Shown here: one piece after another, positions 63,699-64,000 of the stretch
Layout: the number at the start of each line of letters is the position of its first letter
How positions within the stretch are numbered: the stretch's first letter is position 1
Assembly: GCF_000340215.1 (NCBI RefSeq)
Contig: NW_006921533.1
Span: 1,286,192-1,350,191, forward strand
Source of the DNA: Pseudocercospora fijiensis CIRAD86
Taxonomy: Eukaryota; Ascomycota; Dothideomycetes; Mycosphaerellales; Mycosphaerellaceae
Length of the DNA stretch: 64,000 nucleotides
Direction: 5' to 3'
Position numbers and translations under genes: made by a program
The notes under the pieces: generated by a model
Told to the model about the DNA's origin: nothing
What the model saw: only the letters and a program-made list of their open reading frames with translations
Database searches by the model: none

Positions 63699-64000
63699 AA
63701 TGCTTGTTCAAACTGCTGCTGTGCATTGGAAAACGATGGCGACCACCATGCCTGCATACGAAATGCATCCGCGTCTTCAGCAACGGCAATGGCTTCTCCC
63801 AAATCGACAAAGCTCAAAGAGGTCTCGGCCTTGATGTCTTGGGGACCTGTTCTGGGATGGAACGACCATTTGTCCTTGTTGCCCAACCGATGCACTACGA
63901 TGCTCACGGGTCGACAAAGGGTGTGACAAGTACTGGAGATCTTTCGCGTGGCAGTCAACAGTTCGCTCTTCCACGTGGCGTTGATAGCCGCGTGAATGGT
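63512..64000 (-). CDS. possible 3' part of a gene entering from the right edge
   Basis: On minus a frame is open from the window edge to 63512. It has protein-like sequence between 64000 and about 63715: IVVHRLGNKDKWSFHPR, SLSFVDLGEAIAVAEDADAF, RMQAWWSPSFSN. The last ~187 bp overlap the 3' coding end of the preceding gene in antisense, so the true end may lie earlier through an intron, or the frame may be chance. No family was recognised. Confidence 0.35.
   Translation of the reverse strand, partial: TIHAAINATWKSELLTATRKISSTCHTLCRPVSIVVHRLGNKDKWSFHPRTGPQDIKAETSLSFVDLGEAIAVAEDADAFRMQAWWSPSFSNAQQQFEQAFYRPPFPFIIALYRSMTSFRASPSSSLLFRLPLLPGTFATSILAPSRTLNFSFGTTLSSGGA

Overview
The window looks like the nuclear genome of a filamentous ascomycete, most likely a Dothideomycete. 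Introns are few and short (50-82 bp) with GT..AG ends, and genes are mostly single-exon and compact. The proteins are fungal (Nup192, Tel1, Dpb11/Rad4, Rrn5, Sda1, alpha-arrestin, PaxU-like). The repeats carry a strong repeat-induced point mutation (RIP) signature: CpA/TpG almost absent, TpA in excess, stops almost only TAG/TAA. The class assignment is an inference from gene style and an F-box-like protein; no marker gene was compared. I saw no tRNA, rRNA or CRISPR.

Layout. 1-5876 is the 3' part of a RIP-killed Helitron: a Rep/Pif1-type helicase in one uninterrupted register, a second broken frame, then a 9-bp hairpin and a CTAG end followed by T. 6.3-26.4 kb is accessory-like: an unrecognised Gln/Pro-rich protein, an effector-like secreted protein with two introns, a broken zinc-type alcohol dehydrogenase, a nucleoside deaminase, two MFS transporters flanking a GH5 glycosidase, an Rrn5-like factor, a cysteine-rich secreted peptide, a 143-bp tandem duplication and a 15-bp minisatellite. 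26.4-64 kb is a housekeeping block: Dpb11/TopBP1, a gene-poor 3.9 kb, an alpha-arrestin, eIF2B delta, the 8.8-kb single-exon TEL1, NUP192, a second small secreted peptide, an F-box-like protein, SDA1, a PaxU-like hydrolase, an S1/P1 nuclease, MFAP1 and a Lys/Arg-rich protein.

How the genes relate. Dpb11 and Tel1 both serve the DNA-damage checkpoint, and Rrn5, Sda1 and eIF2B delta serve rDNA transcription, 60S assembly and translation initiation. Their neighbourhood is probably not a functional cluster. Several pairs share short divergent promoters (TEL1/NUP192, SDA1/PaxU-like, MFAP1/Lys-Arg-rich protein).

Best leads. (1) The Helitron relic has decayed by substitutions only and keeps a clean 3' terminus. 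(2) Behind the TAG stop of eIF2B delta there is a coding-like in-frame extension of 59 sense codons, a possible stop-codon read-through. (3) NUP192 carries an apparent one-base frameshift, either a sequence error or a real lesion. (4) There are three small secreted proteins. I did not find a convincing new multi-gene system.
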